NCBI GenBank assembly: GCA_020425695.1 | Contig: JAGQRE010000027.1 | Span: 1 to 34,581 of the forward strand | Direction of reading: 5' to 3' | Length of the DNA: 34,581 bases | Origin: Planctomycetota bacterium | GTDB lineage: Bacteria; Planctomycetota; UBA8742; UBA2392 | Shown: positions 6,027 through 14,024 of the stretch, piece after piece | How positions within the stretch are numbered: position 1 is the first letter of the stretch | Layout: the number at the start of each line of letters is the position of its first letter | The notes under the pieces: model-generated | Databases searched by the model: none | The model's input: the letters and a program-made list of their open reading frames with translations, nothing else | What the model was told of the DNA's origin: nothing | Position numbers and translations under genes: made by a program

Positions 6027-9000
6027 CTAGGGCCTTAGCGCTTCGTATAGCAATCGCAGTGGGTGGACGACCTGCACGCCGTCTTTACCGTCTTCGCTGG
6101 TTTTTACGCCCTGCCGGATCTGGCTTTGGCAGATGCCACAGCTTGAGGTGACTACGTCCGGGTGCGCAAGATTGATCTTCGTCAGCATCGGCTGGGCAAT
6201 CTTCATGCTCATGTCAAAGTTGTCGGTCTTCAAACCAAACGTACCGGAAAGCCCGCAACAGCCCGCATTCAGACTCACCGTGGTCGCTTCATCGACTAGG
6301 TCGATCAACTGCTTCGCGCTTTCGCCAACGTTCAGCACTTTGCTGTGACAAGGCAGGTGCCACGCGACGCGCTTGCCGAGCGGCTTTAACTGCTTGCGCA
6401 TGTGAGGGTGATCGAACACCTGCAACAGCAACTGGTGCGCGTCAACGCAGGCTTCGGCGACTTCGCGTGTGTCGTCGGCGTCCACGATACGCGACCATTC
6501 GCGCTTGGCACTCAGCATGCAACTCGGTGCGCTGAAGACGACCTTCGCGCCGCGCCGCACTGGCTTGAGCAGTTTATCCACGTTCTGCTCAATGTCGCCA
6601 CGCGCGCCACGGCTGTCGCCCTGAGTGACCTTGCTGATGCCGCAGCAGTTCAAGCTCGGCGTGTGTACAGTCACGCCGAGCGCACCAAGAATCTCGACCA
6701 GCGTGTTTTTCTCGCCGTCGGGGTCGTAGTACTCGGCGTAGCAGCCCGGGAACACGACGACTTCTTCGGGCAGTTTCGCGCGCACATCCGGCGGAACGTC
6801 GAGTTGCTTCAAACGCGCCACACCTTGCGCCTTCTTGTACTGAGGTAGTTTGCGCCGCTCATCCAGCCCGGTGACGCTCTGCGCCATGCCGCGCAGAAAA
6901 CGGTTTTTCAGCAGCACGTTCGTCACGCCCGCCATGCCCTGCCCGACCTTGCCCATCTTGTCCGGCTTGCTGAGCATGTCGGCGACCATGCCGCCTTTGC
7001 CCTTGCGATCAACGAACTGCTCGCGAAAGACCATGCTGATACCCGGGATGTCCACCTGTGTCGGGCATTCGACCAGGCATTGCTCGCAGGAGATGCACAA
7101 GTCGAGGTTCGCCTTGAATTCCGCGCTGAGCAGCAGGTCAGCATCAAGACGCCCGCTGACGACTCCACGTAACAGATTGGCCTTGGCACGCGCGCTGTAC
7201 TTTTCTTCTTTGCCAACGCGCATCAGGGGGCAGTAGGTCCGGCACTTGCCGCAGCCGTGGCACTTCTCGATCTCTTCCAGTACGCCCGGGTCGTCCAGAA
7301 TCGTACCGGTACCTTGGCGGGCATAGTCTTCCCCCACTCGCAGAAAGCTAGTGATGCTTCGTTCTGAGTTCTGAGTTCCGTGTTCTGGGTTGTCCTTGGA
7401 ACTCGAAACCCGGAACTCAGAACTCGATACCTTGTTGAGCGGATTCAGCAGGAATCTTGGATCAAACAACTCCTTCACTTGCTCAAACAACGGGTAGACG
7501 TCGCCGTACATCTCGCGCAGGTAGGGTGTACGCATCAGCCCGTCGCCGTGCTCGCCGCTGATGGTGCCCTTCAGACTTTTGACCAGTGCAAACACTTCGT
7601 CGGCCGCTTTGCGCATTCGGGCGCGGTCGGGCTCTGATTTCGCGTTCGCGAACGGGTTGACGTGCAGGTTGCCCTCACCGCCGTGGCCGAAGAGATGCGC
7701 GGTGAAGCCGTTGTCTTCGCAGATCTTCTTGAAGCCGTCGATGAACTGGGGCAACTTCCACGGCGGGACCGCGCAATCTTCAATCCAGCGCGTCGGCTTC
7801 AGGTCGCCCTTCACGCGGCTTAAGATCGGGCTGGCGACTTTGCGAACAGTCCAGGCGTTTGCCAACTCATTGGCGTCGTAGGCCGGAGTACCGCCGAAAG
7901 CCGGGCCGTTGTCGACCAGCAGCTTGTAGGCATCGTCAACGGATTTGCGTGTGTCGCGCTCATCGTCGTCCCAATACTCGACAATCAGCATCGACTGCAA
8001 AGCGTCTGGAATGCCTTCAGCCAGTTTGGGGTCAGACTTTGCCGCAACATCGATGAAGCTGCGGTCGAGCACTTCAAGTTTTGTCGGGCGGGTATCAAGC
8101 AGCTTGACCACGCCCTCGGCCATCGACTTGTTGCTATCGAAGTGCAGCGTTAATCCGGCCTGCTTTCGGGGCAGTCGCAGCACGCGCAGTTTGGCCTCAA
8201 GCAAGATGCCAAGCGTGCCTTCGCTGCCACTGAACAGCCGCGGCATATCGAGAACGCCGCCCACATCGCCAGCGCCGATCGCGCCATCGAATTCGGTGCG
8301 CGGGTAGTAGGTCTGGATATCGACTTCGCTGTTATCGGCATGCAGCAGTTCAAACACGTTGTAGCCGCTGCTGCTGCGGGTCGATTCAGGGCGCTCCGAC
8401 GCGATCAGTTTCGCGTTGCCGCGCGCGAGCTTGAGTACCGCGTTGGCAAGCTTGATCTCGGCGGCCGTCGCGTCGTCCGGAAAGTTGATACGGCCCTCCG
8501 GCAACACTTCCAGTTGCCGCAGTTTCACGCGCTCGCCGTCGGCAAGCAGCACGTCCAATTCAAGCAGGTAGTCTTTGGCCGTGCCCCAACGAATCGACTT
8601 CGCACCGCCGCTGTTGTTGCTGACCATAGCGCCGACCGTGCACCACGGGCTTGAACTGGGATCGGGCGGCCAGAACATGTCGAAGCTGCCGAGCTCGGCG
8701 TCGAATTCGTCTTTGACCAATCCCGGTTGCACACGCGCCCAACCTTTACTGGGCTGGGTTTCGAGAATGCGGTTCATGTGCACGGCAAAATCAAGAATGA
8801 TGCCCTGCCCCAGCGACTGCCCCGCCACGCCGCTGCCCGCACCGCGGCAGGTGACGGGCACCTGGTGCTCGCGGGCGAACTGCATGGTCTTGACTACGTC
8901 GTCGGCGTCAATCGGTTCAACGACGCAACTCGGCCAGACCTCAACGATGCTGGCACTACTGGCATACAGCGCGCGGGAGATGTCGTCGAACTTCACCGCA

Positions 9001-9086
9001 CCCTTGATGTTGCGGCGCAGGCGTGCGTAGTCGAGCTTGTACTTCGGTTGCGAATAGGCCTTGGGATCGACCTCGGCAGTGGTCAT
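6027..9086 (-). CDS. FAD-linked oxidase / 4Fe-4S oxidoreductase fusion, YdiJ-like
   Basis: The protein has 1019 residues, nearly the length of E. coli YdiJ. The N-terminal half is a GlcD-type FAD-binding oxidase (PVTCRGAGSGVAGQSLGQGI at about 95-115; HLFGHGGEGNLHVNP; ISGEHGDGLMRTPYL). The second half has two ferredoxin-type clusters (CHGCGKCRTYCP near residue 608 and CISCEQCLVECP near 661), then two GlcF-type cysteine-rich CCG domains (NCCG near 815 and GCCG near 947). The family oxidises 2-hydroxy acids such as D-2-hydroxyglutarate or D-lactate and passes electrons to the quinone pool or another carrier; the substrate is not decidable here. Residues about 554-575, between the two halves, are encoded by a heptamer repeat element (7362-7425) and are low-complexity (SSSEFRVSSS). 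The gene is a single transcription unit converging on the hairpin at 5913. Confidence 0.9.
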   Translation of the reverse strand: MTTAEVDPKAYSQPKYKLDYARLRRNIKGAVKFDDISRALYASSASIVEVWPSCVVEPIDADDVVKTMQFAREHQVPVTCRGAGSGVAGQSLGQGIILDFAVHMNRILETQPSKGWARVQPGLVKDEFDAELGSFDMFWPPDPSSSPWCTVGAMVSNNSGGAKSIRWGTAKDYLLELDVLLADGERVKLRQLEVLPEGRINFPDDATAAEIKLANAVLKLARGNAKLIASERPESTRSSSGYNVFELLHADNSEVDIQTYYPRTEFDGAIGAGDVGGVLDMPRLFSGSEGTLGILLEAKLRVLRLPRKQAGLTLHFDSNKSMAEGVVKLLDTRPTKLEVLDRSFIDVAAKSDPKLAEGIPDALQSMLIVEYWDDDERDTRKSVDDAYKLLVDNGPAFGGTPAYDANELANAWTVRKVASPILSRVKGDLKPTRWIEDCAVPPWKLPQFIDGFKKICEDNGFTAHLFGHGGEGNLHVNPFANAKSEPDRARMRKAADEVFALVKSLKGTISGEHGDGLMRTPYLREMYGDVYPLFEQVKELFDPRFLLNPLNKVSSSEFRVSSSKDNPEHGTQNSERSITSFLRVGEDYARQGTGTILDDPGVLEEIEKCHGCGKCRTYCPLMRVGKEEKYSARAKANLLRGVVSGRLDADLLLSAEFKANLDLCISCEQCLVECPTQVDIPGISMVFREQFVDRKGKGGMVADMLSKPDKMGKVGQGMAGVTNVLLKNRFLRGMAQSVTGLDERRKLPQYKKAQGVARLKQLDVPPDVRAKLPEEVVVFPGCYAEYYDPDGEKNTLVEILGALGVTVHTPSLNCCGISKVTQGDSRGARGDIEQNVDKLLKPVRRGAKVVFSAPSCMLSAKREWSRIVDADDTREVAEACVDAHQLLLQVFDHPHMRKQLKPLGKRVAWHLPCHSKVLNVGESAKQLIDLVDEATTVSLNAGCCGLSGTFGLKTDNFDMSMKIAQPMLTKINLAHPDVVTSSCGICQSQIRQGVKTSEDGKDGVQVVHPLRLLYEALRP
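7362..7425. repeat. Palindromic heptamer-repeat element inside the dehydrogenase gene
   Basis: The left arm is four degenerate 7-base units: TTCTGAG, TTCTGAG, TTCCGTG, TTCTGGG (7362-7389). The right arm is four units of the complementary type: GGAACTC, GAAACCC, GGAACTC, AGAACTC (7398-7425). Together they form a long inverted repeat around a short centre. It sits in frame within the linker of the host protein. A related element lies at 24804-24878. Confidence 0.7.
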
Positions 9087-9173
9087 GGCGTCTTTCAGAA
9101 GTGATTCACCGGCAGCTTAACAAGATTGACGAAAGCGCGAAGCAGACGGCAAGCCCTATCATTCTACGACCAT

Positions 9174-9181
9174 CTAATTAG
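9174..9181. promoter_or_regulatory. Palindrome upstream of the marR-type gene
   Basis: CTAATTAG lies 33 bases before the MarR-type start, in an AT-rich patch (CTAATTAGTATCGAATCATT) within the 128-base divergent region shared with the dehydrogenase gene. MarR proteins commonly bind AT-rich palindromes in such regions. The site is short, so this is weak. Confidence 0.25.
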
Positions 9182-9214
9182 TATCGAATCATTGTTGAAA
9201 CTGGGAACTACACC

Positions 9215-9649
9215 ATGACTGAAACATACCTTCAGCGCAGCAAAGCCGTTGCGCATCTCATTCTGACTTCGCAGCAGTTGTACAAGGCCGTAAACGCCTT
9301 GGTACGCGAGCATGAGCTTACCGAAAGCCAGTACAACGCCCTGCGTATCCTGCGCGGCGCTGAAAAGCGCGGTGAAGAACTGACCCAGGCCGAGTTGGCC
9401 GACCGTCTGATCGCAAGCCGCGCGAACACCACCTGGATTCTCGACAAACTCGAAGCTCGCAAGCTGATTCGCCGCAAAGGCCACAGCGACCGGCGCAAGA
9501 ACCTGCTTGAGATTACGCAGGCAGGCCAGCGCCTCTTGTCAAAGATCGACCCGGAGTTCGAGAAGCTTCTTGGTACGGTGCTTGACGGTGTGACCAGCGC
9601 GGAGCTGGATTCGCTGATGGCGATCGTGGGAAAGTTTCAGTTCGACTAA
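9215..9649 (+). CDS. MarR-family transcriptional regulator
   Basis: The protein has 144 residues, the usual MarR length. The winged helix-turn-helix is clear: LTESQYNALRILRGAEKRGEELTQAELADRLIASRANTTWILDKLEARKLIRRKGHSDRRKNLLEITQAG, read here as helix, HTH (about 58-88) and the wing with its DRRKNLLE-type DxR motif. Start ATG 9215 has GGGAA upstream. It is divergent from the FAD/Fe-S dehydrogenase gene across 128 bases, so it may control that gene, itself, or both. MarR proteins respond to small aromatic ligands or oxidants; the ligand is unknown. No key DNA-binding element appears lost. Confidence 0.92.
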   Translation: MTETYLQRSKAVAHLILTSQQLYKAVNALVREHELTESQYNALRILRGAEKRGEELTQAELADRLIASRANTTWILDKLEARKLIRRKGHSDRRKNLLEITQAGQRLLSKIDPEFEKLLGTVLDGVTSAELDSLMAIVGKFQFD

Positions 9650-9757
9650 GCGCCACGATGGCGGCAGACCCTCACAAAATTCACGGCAGACGCCGTTTCA
9701 GCTAGCGCACACTAATCAACGACTTCACCCGCTCCAGCTTTGGGGCTGGACGGGGTA

Positions 9758-9773
9758 GTTCCGTTGCTATACT
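9758..9773 (+). promoter_or_regulatory. Extended -10 promoter motif before the HD phosphodiesterase gene
   Basis: GTTCCGTTGCTATACT contains TGC-TATACT, an extended -10 hexamer. Transcription would begin near 9780, which favours ATG 9811 over GTG 9781 as the start of the next gene. The same 16-base string with one change occurs at 16937-16952 before the DUF1992 gene. Confidence 0.45.
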
Positions 9774-9810
9774 CATTGGCGTGCCCTTTTGGGCTGCTAC
9801 GGACGGCTTC

Positions 9811-11430
9811 ATGGCCTTTACCGAGCTTGAAGAACAGAAGTACTCCATCATTGAGCAGCGCCTCGGCGAAACCGAGAGCGCCAATACCCAAATCGACTGG
9901 TCTGTCTGGACACCACGCATCGTCGGGGCTGCGTTCTTCTCAGTCCTGCTGCTGGGTGTAGTACTTGCGCCGTACGAAAACCTGATCGCGCCGCGCGTGG
10001 TCGGGCTCGGGTTGCTTGTTGTCAGCTTTGTCGTGCTGTACGGCTTTTATCTGGGGCGTTTCCGCCCGGACCTGTTCCGTGAGCGCCGCAAACAGATGTT
10101 GTTCGGTTCAAGCGTGCTGATTTCATGCGCGCTGGTGCAGACAGTTTCGCTGGTAGGTGCGGCCGAAGCCCCTGCGGCCTTACAGTCGGCGCTGACGCCG
10201 GCGTTGATTTTCGGACTGCTGCTGCTTTGCGGTATCTCATATGCCGTGATCTTTGATCAGCGGTTTGCAATCGACGGGCTGTTACTCACGGCACTGGCAA
10301 TGGGTGTCGTGCTGCTGAGTGGCGGCGAGTTCCTGCCAGTACGCCTGTCGGTGGCGACGGCCGGCGCGTTAACGGCCGTGCTGTTCACCCGCAACCTGCG
10401 CTCGCGTTACAAGCTGGCGCTCGTCGGCGTCGTCGGTGGCGCATCGGCCGCATGTATCATCGTCGCGCTGACATTGCTGAGCGCCGAAAACGCATGGCCT
10501 GCCAATGAACTGACCGACCCGTTGCAGCTTGTGGTCTGGGCCGTCGGTACGGTAGTCATCGGCGCTGCGGTCGGCGTGTTCAGCACATTCCTGCTGCCCG
10601 TGTTCGAGCGCGCATTCCAGATCACCACGGACCTGCGCTTGATTGAACTGCTGGAAGGCGAACACCCGCTGATTACCCTCATGCAGCAACGTGCGCCGGG
10701 CACGTGGCAACACACGCAAAACGTCGCGAACTTCACTAAGCGCGCCTGTGATTCTATCGGGGCGAACTCACTGCTGGGCGAAGTCGGTGTGAAATTCCAC
10801 GACCTTGGCAAAATGGTGCGCCCGGAGTTCTTCACGGAGAACGAGCCGGAATCAAAGCTCCTGCACGACCGCCTGAGCCCCATGATGTCGGCGCTGATTA
10901 TCCTGAGCCACGTCAGCGACGGCGTGCTGATGGCCCGCAAAGCCAAGCTGCCGCCCGTGCTGGAAGACTTCATCACAGGGCACCACGGCACCAGCATCAT
11001 CAAGTACTTCTACTACAAGGCGAAAGAGCAGGCCGTTGAGGGCGAGACCATCTCGATGGACCAGTTCCGCTACCCCGGCCCGAAACCGCAGAGCAAGGAA
11101 TCGGCCATCGCGGCAATTGCCGACCAGGTTGAAGCAACAGCGCGTTCAAGGTTCGCCGGCGGCGTGACGCACCCGGACGACATCCGCAACATGGTTCATC
11201 AAGCGATTGTCGATAAGCTGCTGGACGGGCAGTTTGACGAATGTTCGATCACGATTTCCGAATGGAAAACGGTCGAGGACTCGCTCGTTAAGAGCCTCGC
11301 CAGCATGTACCACCACCGAGTCAAATACCCCGACGACCCGGACAAGAACAAGCGCAAGGCCGCAATCGAGGCCCGCGAGAAGTACCGCAACGAGCTAGCC
11401 AAGCGCCGCGAACGCATCCTGACGCAGTAG
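9811..11430 (+). CDS. PgpH-like membrane HD phosphodiesterase (7TM-HD type), short form
   Basis: PgpH-type enzymes hydrolyse cyclic di-AMP. The 539-residue form starts at ATG 9811 (GGACGG four bases upstream); GTG 9781 would add ten residues but lies at the predicted transcription start. About seven hydrophobic segments span residues 35-270. The cytoplasmic HD domain follows: PGTWQH301TQNVANF, KFH330D331LGKM, HHGT (391-394), and D438 in AAIADQVEAT. FRYPGPKPQSKESAI is characteristic of PgpH. The usual large extracellular 7TMR-HDED domain between the first two membrane segments is absent, so the protein is roughly 200 residues shorter than typical PgpH and probably lacks that sensory input. Catalytic residues look intact. 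The C-terminus is basic. The exported-protein gene at 11477 follows by 46 bases. Confidence 0.85.
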   Translation: MAFTELEEQKYSIIEQRLGETESANTQIDWSVWTPRIVGAAFFSVLLLGVVLAPYENLIAPRVVGLGLLVVSFVVLYGFYLGRFRPDLFRERRKQMLFGSSVLISCALVQTVSLVGAAEAPAALQSALTPALIFGLLLLCGISYAVIFDQRFAIDGLLLTALAMGVVLLSGGEFLPVRLSVATAGALTAVLFTRNLRSRYKLALVGVVGGASAACIIVALTLLSAENAWPANELTDPLQLVVWAVGTVVIGAAVGVFSTFLLPVFERAFQITTDLRLIELLEGEHPLITLMQQRAPGTWQHTQNVANFTKRACDSIGANSLLGEVGVKFHDLGKMVRPEFFTENEPESKLLHDRLSPMMSALIILSHVSDGVLMARKAKLPPVLEDFITGHHGTSIIKYFYYKAKEQAVEGETISMDQFRYPGPKPQSKESAIAAIADQVEATARSRFAGGVTHPDDIRNMVHQAIVDKLLDGQFDECSITISEWKTVEDSLVKSLASMYHHRVKYPDDPDKNKRKAAIEAREKYRNELAKRRERILTQ

Positions 11431-11476
11431 CCCCTGACATAGTGAGTCCCCTGCGCAATTCATCTCGGAGACGAAC

Positions 11477-12088
11477 ATGAAACTCTACGCACTGATCGCC
11501 GCCGGCCTGCTGCTAATCGCTGGCGCAAGCTTCTTGCTCAATGGCGTGGCAGTCGCCCAAGACAAAGAAACGAAGGAGAGTTCGGACGACGACAGCTTTG
11601 TCCAGCTTGTCGATAGCGATGAAAACCTGTTCGCGGCCGAGTGTTGGGGTAAGTGGAAAATGAGCGACGACTTCACCAAGTATGTCGCCCATGAGTTGCC
11701 TGAGGAAGACTTCGGCACCATCGAGTTCGAAAAGAACGAGAAAGAGTCAAAGCGCATCGTGCGGCATCTCGAACGCCTGGCCGAGAAAATGAAAGAGCGC
11801 GGCCAACCCAATGACCTCGAGTTCCTGCGCGCTCTGAAGGCCGTCTACGCCACCGGCACAATGAAGCTTGACCGCGGCAGAAAAAGCATGAAGTCCACAT
11901 TCGCGCTGATCACCATGTTCGGCGAGCCGCTGTTAGTGCTGTTGGAAGGCGAAACACCCAATACGGACTGGGAGACGGTGCGAGTAAGCTTTGTACGCGA
12001 CCCCGAAGGCGACAACGATCTCCTGTTCGTAGGCGGCGACCACAAAGACGAATCCTACGTAGCCATGGTCCGCGACATCGAGAAGTAG
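11477..12088 (+). CDS. Exported protein of unknown function
   Basis: The protein has 203 residues. MKLYALIAAGLLLIAGASF and the following stretch to VAVAQ form a signal peptide or anchor, and cleavage after AVAQ is plausible. The mature part is acidic, mixes helical charged segments (EFEKNEKESKRIVRHLERLAEKM) with beta-like C-terminal strands (TVRVSFVRDPEGDNDLLFVGGD), and has a single Cys in ECWGKW. No family is recognised. GGAG precedes the ATG at 11477. It probably shares a transcript with the HD phosphodiesterase gene. The stop lies two bases from the convergent TetR gene. Confidence 0.72.
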   Translation: MKLYALIAAGLLLIAGASFLLNGVAVAQDKETKESSDDDSFVQLVDSDENLFAAECWGKWKMSDDFTKYVAHELPEEDFGTIEFEKNEKESKRIVRHLERLAEKMKERGQPNDLEFLRALKAVYATGTMKLDRGRKSMKSTFALITMFGEPLLVLLEGETPNTDWETVRVSFVRDPEGDNDLLFVGGDHKDESYVAMVRDIEK

Positions 12089-12090
12089 TC

Positions 12091-12690
12091 TCAGGCCGCG
12101 AAGGCTGCTGTATAAACTTGCTCGAAGACTTGCATGTAGGCGTCTACGTCTACTTTGGGGTCAAGATACGCCTGCTGTACCAGCCCCTGCAGCGTAGCCA
12201 GCAGAAAGCGGGCGGCGGCTTGCGGCTGCAACTTTTGGTTGATGCGCCCGGCCTTCTGGCCCTCTGCCACGAGCCCTGCCAGTTGCTTCACCAGCGCGCG
12301 GTAGCTCTTGCGCATGATGTAGCGGACTTCCTTGTTGTGGCGTGACTCCGACATCAGGTCGTAGTCGAGGCTGTACGCCCGAAGATTCTTGCGCTCGCGC
12401 AGCTCTTCCAGAAACTGGCGCACTACGGAGTGCAATGGGCGTGTTGGGTCAAGCGCGGCCGCCTTCTCGATCTCTTCGGCGTTGCGTTTGCGCGATCGCT
12501 GGGCGATAGCGCAGACCAGCTCGTCTTTGCTGGGATAGTAGCTGTAGCAGGCCCCCGCGCTGAGTTCCGCCTCGGCGCAAATGTCGTTCATGCTGGCACG
12601 CCCGTAGCCCTTCTTCAGGAAAACGTCCACGGCCGCGTCAACGATCTGCTTGCGCCGTTGCTCCTGGTGTTCCTTCGAGACTTTGGGCAT
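12091..12690 (-). CDS. TetR/AcrR-family transcriptional regulator
   Basis: I place the start at ATG 12690 (MPKVSKEHQEQRRKQIVDAA), with AAGGAAG six bases upstream; a longer frame to 12756 adds basic residues lacking family character. The 199-residue protein has the TetR DNA-binding domain at about residues 10-57 (IVDAAVDVFLKKGYGRASMNDICAEAELSAG, then YSYYPSKDELV). The ligand-binding domain is all-helical and ends in VFEQVYTAAFAA. Two strong inverted repeats upstream (12951-12994) look like its operators, implying autorepression of a short leftward unit that also includes the small membrane ORF at 12638-12928. No efflux pump gene is adjacent, so the regulated process is unknown. The ligand cannot be inferred. 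Confidence 0.92.
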   Translation of the reverse strand: MPKVSKEHQEQRRKQIVDAAVDVFLKKGYGRASMNDICAEAELSAGACYSYYPSKDELVCAIAQRSRKRNAEEIEKAAALDPTRPLHSVVRQFLEELRERKNLRAYSLDYDLMSESRHNKEVRYIMRKSYRALVKQLAGLVAEGQKAGRINQKLQPQAAARFLLATLQGLVQQAYLDPKVDVDAYMQVFEQVYTAAFAA

Positions 12691-12928
12691 ACACGACTTC
12701 CTTGTTAACCGCCTGGGGCAGCGCTGTCTCGGGTTTACGTGTGGCCTCGCCGACACCGAACGTTACGAGGGCAGCCGCAACACCCATCACGACCATAAAC
12801 CCCGCGACACGTACTGCATCGCCAACCCATGGCGTACCGCCGTGCAACTGACGACCGGAAACCGGCTGCTGCTTTACCGGCGGGTCATCGTGCCGCGCCG
12901 CGTGGTGGAACTCTATGAAGTTTATCAT
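12638..12928 (-). CDS. Possible small single-span membrane protein overlapping the TetR gene start
   Basis: ATG 12928 opens a 96-residue frame ending inside the TetR coding sequence, overlapping it by about 53 bases. Residues about 38-62 (VGDAVRVAGFMVVMGVAAAL) form one credible transmembrane segment; the N-terminal part is His-rich and polar, and the C-terminus is soluble. The frame begins just downstream of the two TetR-type operators, so it would be the first gene of the autoregulated unit. Third codon positions are G/C-rich up to the overlap. There is no strong ribosome-binding site (GAGAC is near). No homolog is recognised. It could instead be an untranslated leader of the tetR mRNA. Confidence 0.4.
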   Translation of the reverse strand: MINFIEFHHAARHDDPPVKQQPVSGRQLHGGTPWVGDAVRVAGFMVVMGVAAALVTFGVGEATRKPETALPQAVNKEVVYAQSLEGTPGATAQADR

Positions 12929-12950
12929 GGCTGTCTCGGTCTCTCATCCA

Positions 12951-12972
12951 AAAACGAACACTCATTCGTTTT
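12951..12972 (-). promoter_or_regulatory. TetR-type operator A
   Basis: AAAACGAA (12951-12958) and TTCGTTTT (12965-12972) are perfect inverted arms around the six-base spacer CACTCA. The site lies 23 bases before the small membrane ORF and shares its arms and the TCA of its spacer with operator B. Confidence 0.7.
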
Positions 12973-12976
12973 CTAT

Positions 12977-12994
12977 AACGAACGTTCATTCGTT
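12977..12994 (-). promoter_or_regulatory. TetR-type operator B
   Basis: AACGAA (12977-12982) and TTCGTT (12989-12994) flank CGTTCA. The centre also contains GAACGTTC (12980-12987), the typical core of AcrR/TetR operators. Its centre is 24 bases from that of operator A, so two dimers could bind side by side. Confidence 0.72.
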
Positions 12995-13061
12995 TTTGTT
13001 TCAAGATGATTGCAACCAGGACCATAAATTCTTGAAGTGGGCTTCCAGCCTGCCCCACGGG

Positions 13062-13937
13062 CTATGCCGCCTTGATGACTGGGATGCCTGCGGCGTTTTT
13101 GACCTCGGCTAGCTTCATTACCTCGGCCAGGTATTCGTCGTGCATGTAGGTGTGGGTCAGGCGCTTTTTGCGGAACCAGCGCCAGAACATCAGCTTGCGC
13201 GCGACTTTACGGGTCACTGCGCCGGTGATCAGGGCGAACGTTTCGAGCTTCCCGTACTCGGCCAGCGGCTTGCTGGTCATGCCCATGCGCTGCAGGCGGA
13301 CGTCAGTGGTTTTAATGATCGTGCCCAGGTACTCGGGGATCTGGCGCATCACCGGGTGGTCCTGGTCCACGCGCTTGCCGATCCATTTCTCGAAGCGCTT
13401 CACCACCCACAGGCTCAGCAGATGAAGACCCAACAAGCGCTTGCGCAGTTTCGGGTTCTTCGCGAGCGCTTTCATCGTCTGCTGCTCGCCGAATTCTACG
13501 TGGCCTTCCTCCTGTCGCGCGGCCGCGTCGAGGCGTTTGGCCAGTTTGTCGTCATCGATGCAGTTGATGATCGCGTAGAAGATCATCAGTACAAAACCTT
13601 CACCCTGCGCCATTTCCAACGCGCAGTGCTCTTCCCAGTCGTCGCTTTCGCTGCTGAGGAAACGGACCACGGGGTGAACCTTGACCGGACGTGCGCCGAG
13701 CCACTTGAAGAACTCCATGAAGACGTCCACGTGCTGCAGTTCTTCGATGCATTGGCGGGCAAGGAACTTTGCGGATTCGACGTCAGGCGCATGCAGAATC
13801 CAGTGGCCTACCTGGATGCCGGTGACTTCGCCGTACAGGAACTGGCTGGCAATCCAGGCCAGCAGATCACGATCTTTCTCGCGGTCGAACTTGGCGCCCT
13901 TGAAATCAAAACCCATCTCATCGCGTGTCAGCAGCAT
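13062..13937 (-). CDS. Ferritin-like diiron protein
   Basis: The protein has 291 residues. The ligands of a four-helix diiron site are readable: E37 (LYGEVTG), E66-x-x-H69 (CIEELQHVD), E113 (AQGEGF) and E143-x-x-H146 (RQEEGHVEFG). This order (E, ExxH, E, ExxH) is that of ferritin-like oxidases and hydroxylases; PaaA/PaaC- and MiaE-type enzymes are comparable, but the substrate cannot be named. The C-terminal third is basic (RKVARKLMFWRWFRKKR) and may contact a membrane or nucleic acid. ATG 13937 is preceded by AAGGGA. The mannose-6-phosphate isomerase gene lies 87 bases upstream on the same strand; no shared pathway is obvious. Confidence 0.82.
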   Translation of the reverse strand: MLLTRDEMGFDFKGAKFDREKDRDLLAWIASQFLYGEVTGIQVGHWILHAPDVESAKFLARQCIEELQHVDVFMEFFKWLGARPVKVHPVVRFLSSESDDWEEHCALEMAQGEGFVLMIFYAIINCIDDDKLAKRLDAAARQEEGHVEFGEQQTMKALAKNPKLRKRLLGLHLLSLWVVKRFEKWIGKRVDQDHPVMRQIPEYLGTIIKTTDVRLQRMGMTSKPLAEYGKLETFALITGAVTRKVARKLMFWRWFRKKRLTHTYMHDEYLAEVMKLAEVKNAAGIPVIKAA

Positions 13938-14024
13938 TATGGTGTCCCTTGTTCATCAACCCCCATTCAACCGCCAAGTCGTCGAGACGCCAAGGAAAGC
14001 TCACGGAATCTTCGGGTTCGATTG

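Noticed and set aside
9682..9697. ACGGC-AGAC-GCCGT hairpin after the marR-type gene as a terminator
   Set aside because: The stem is only five pairs and the T-tract is poor. Termination here is not supported.
12690..12756. Longer TetR start
   Set aside because: The added residues are basic and Pro-rich with no family character, and ATG 12690 has a clear ribosome-binding site.
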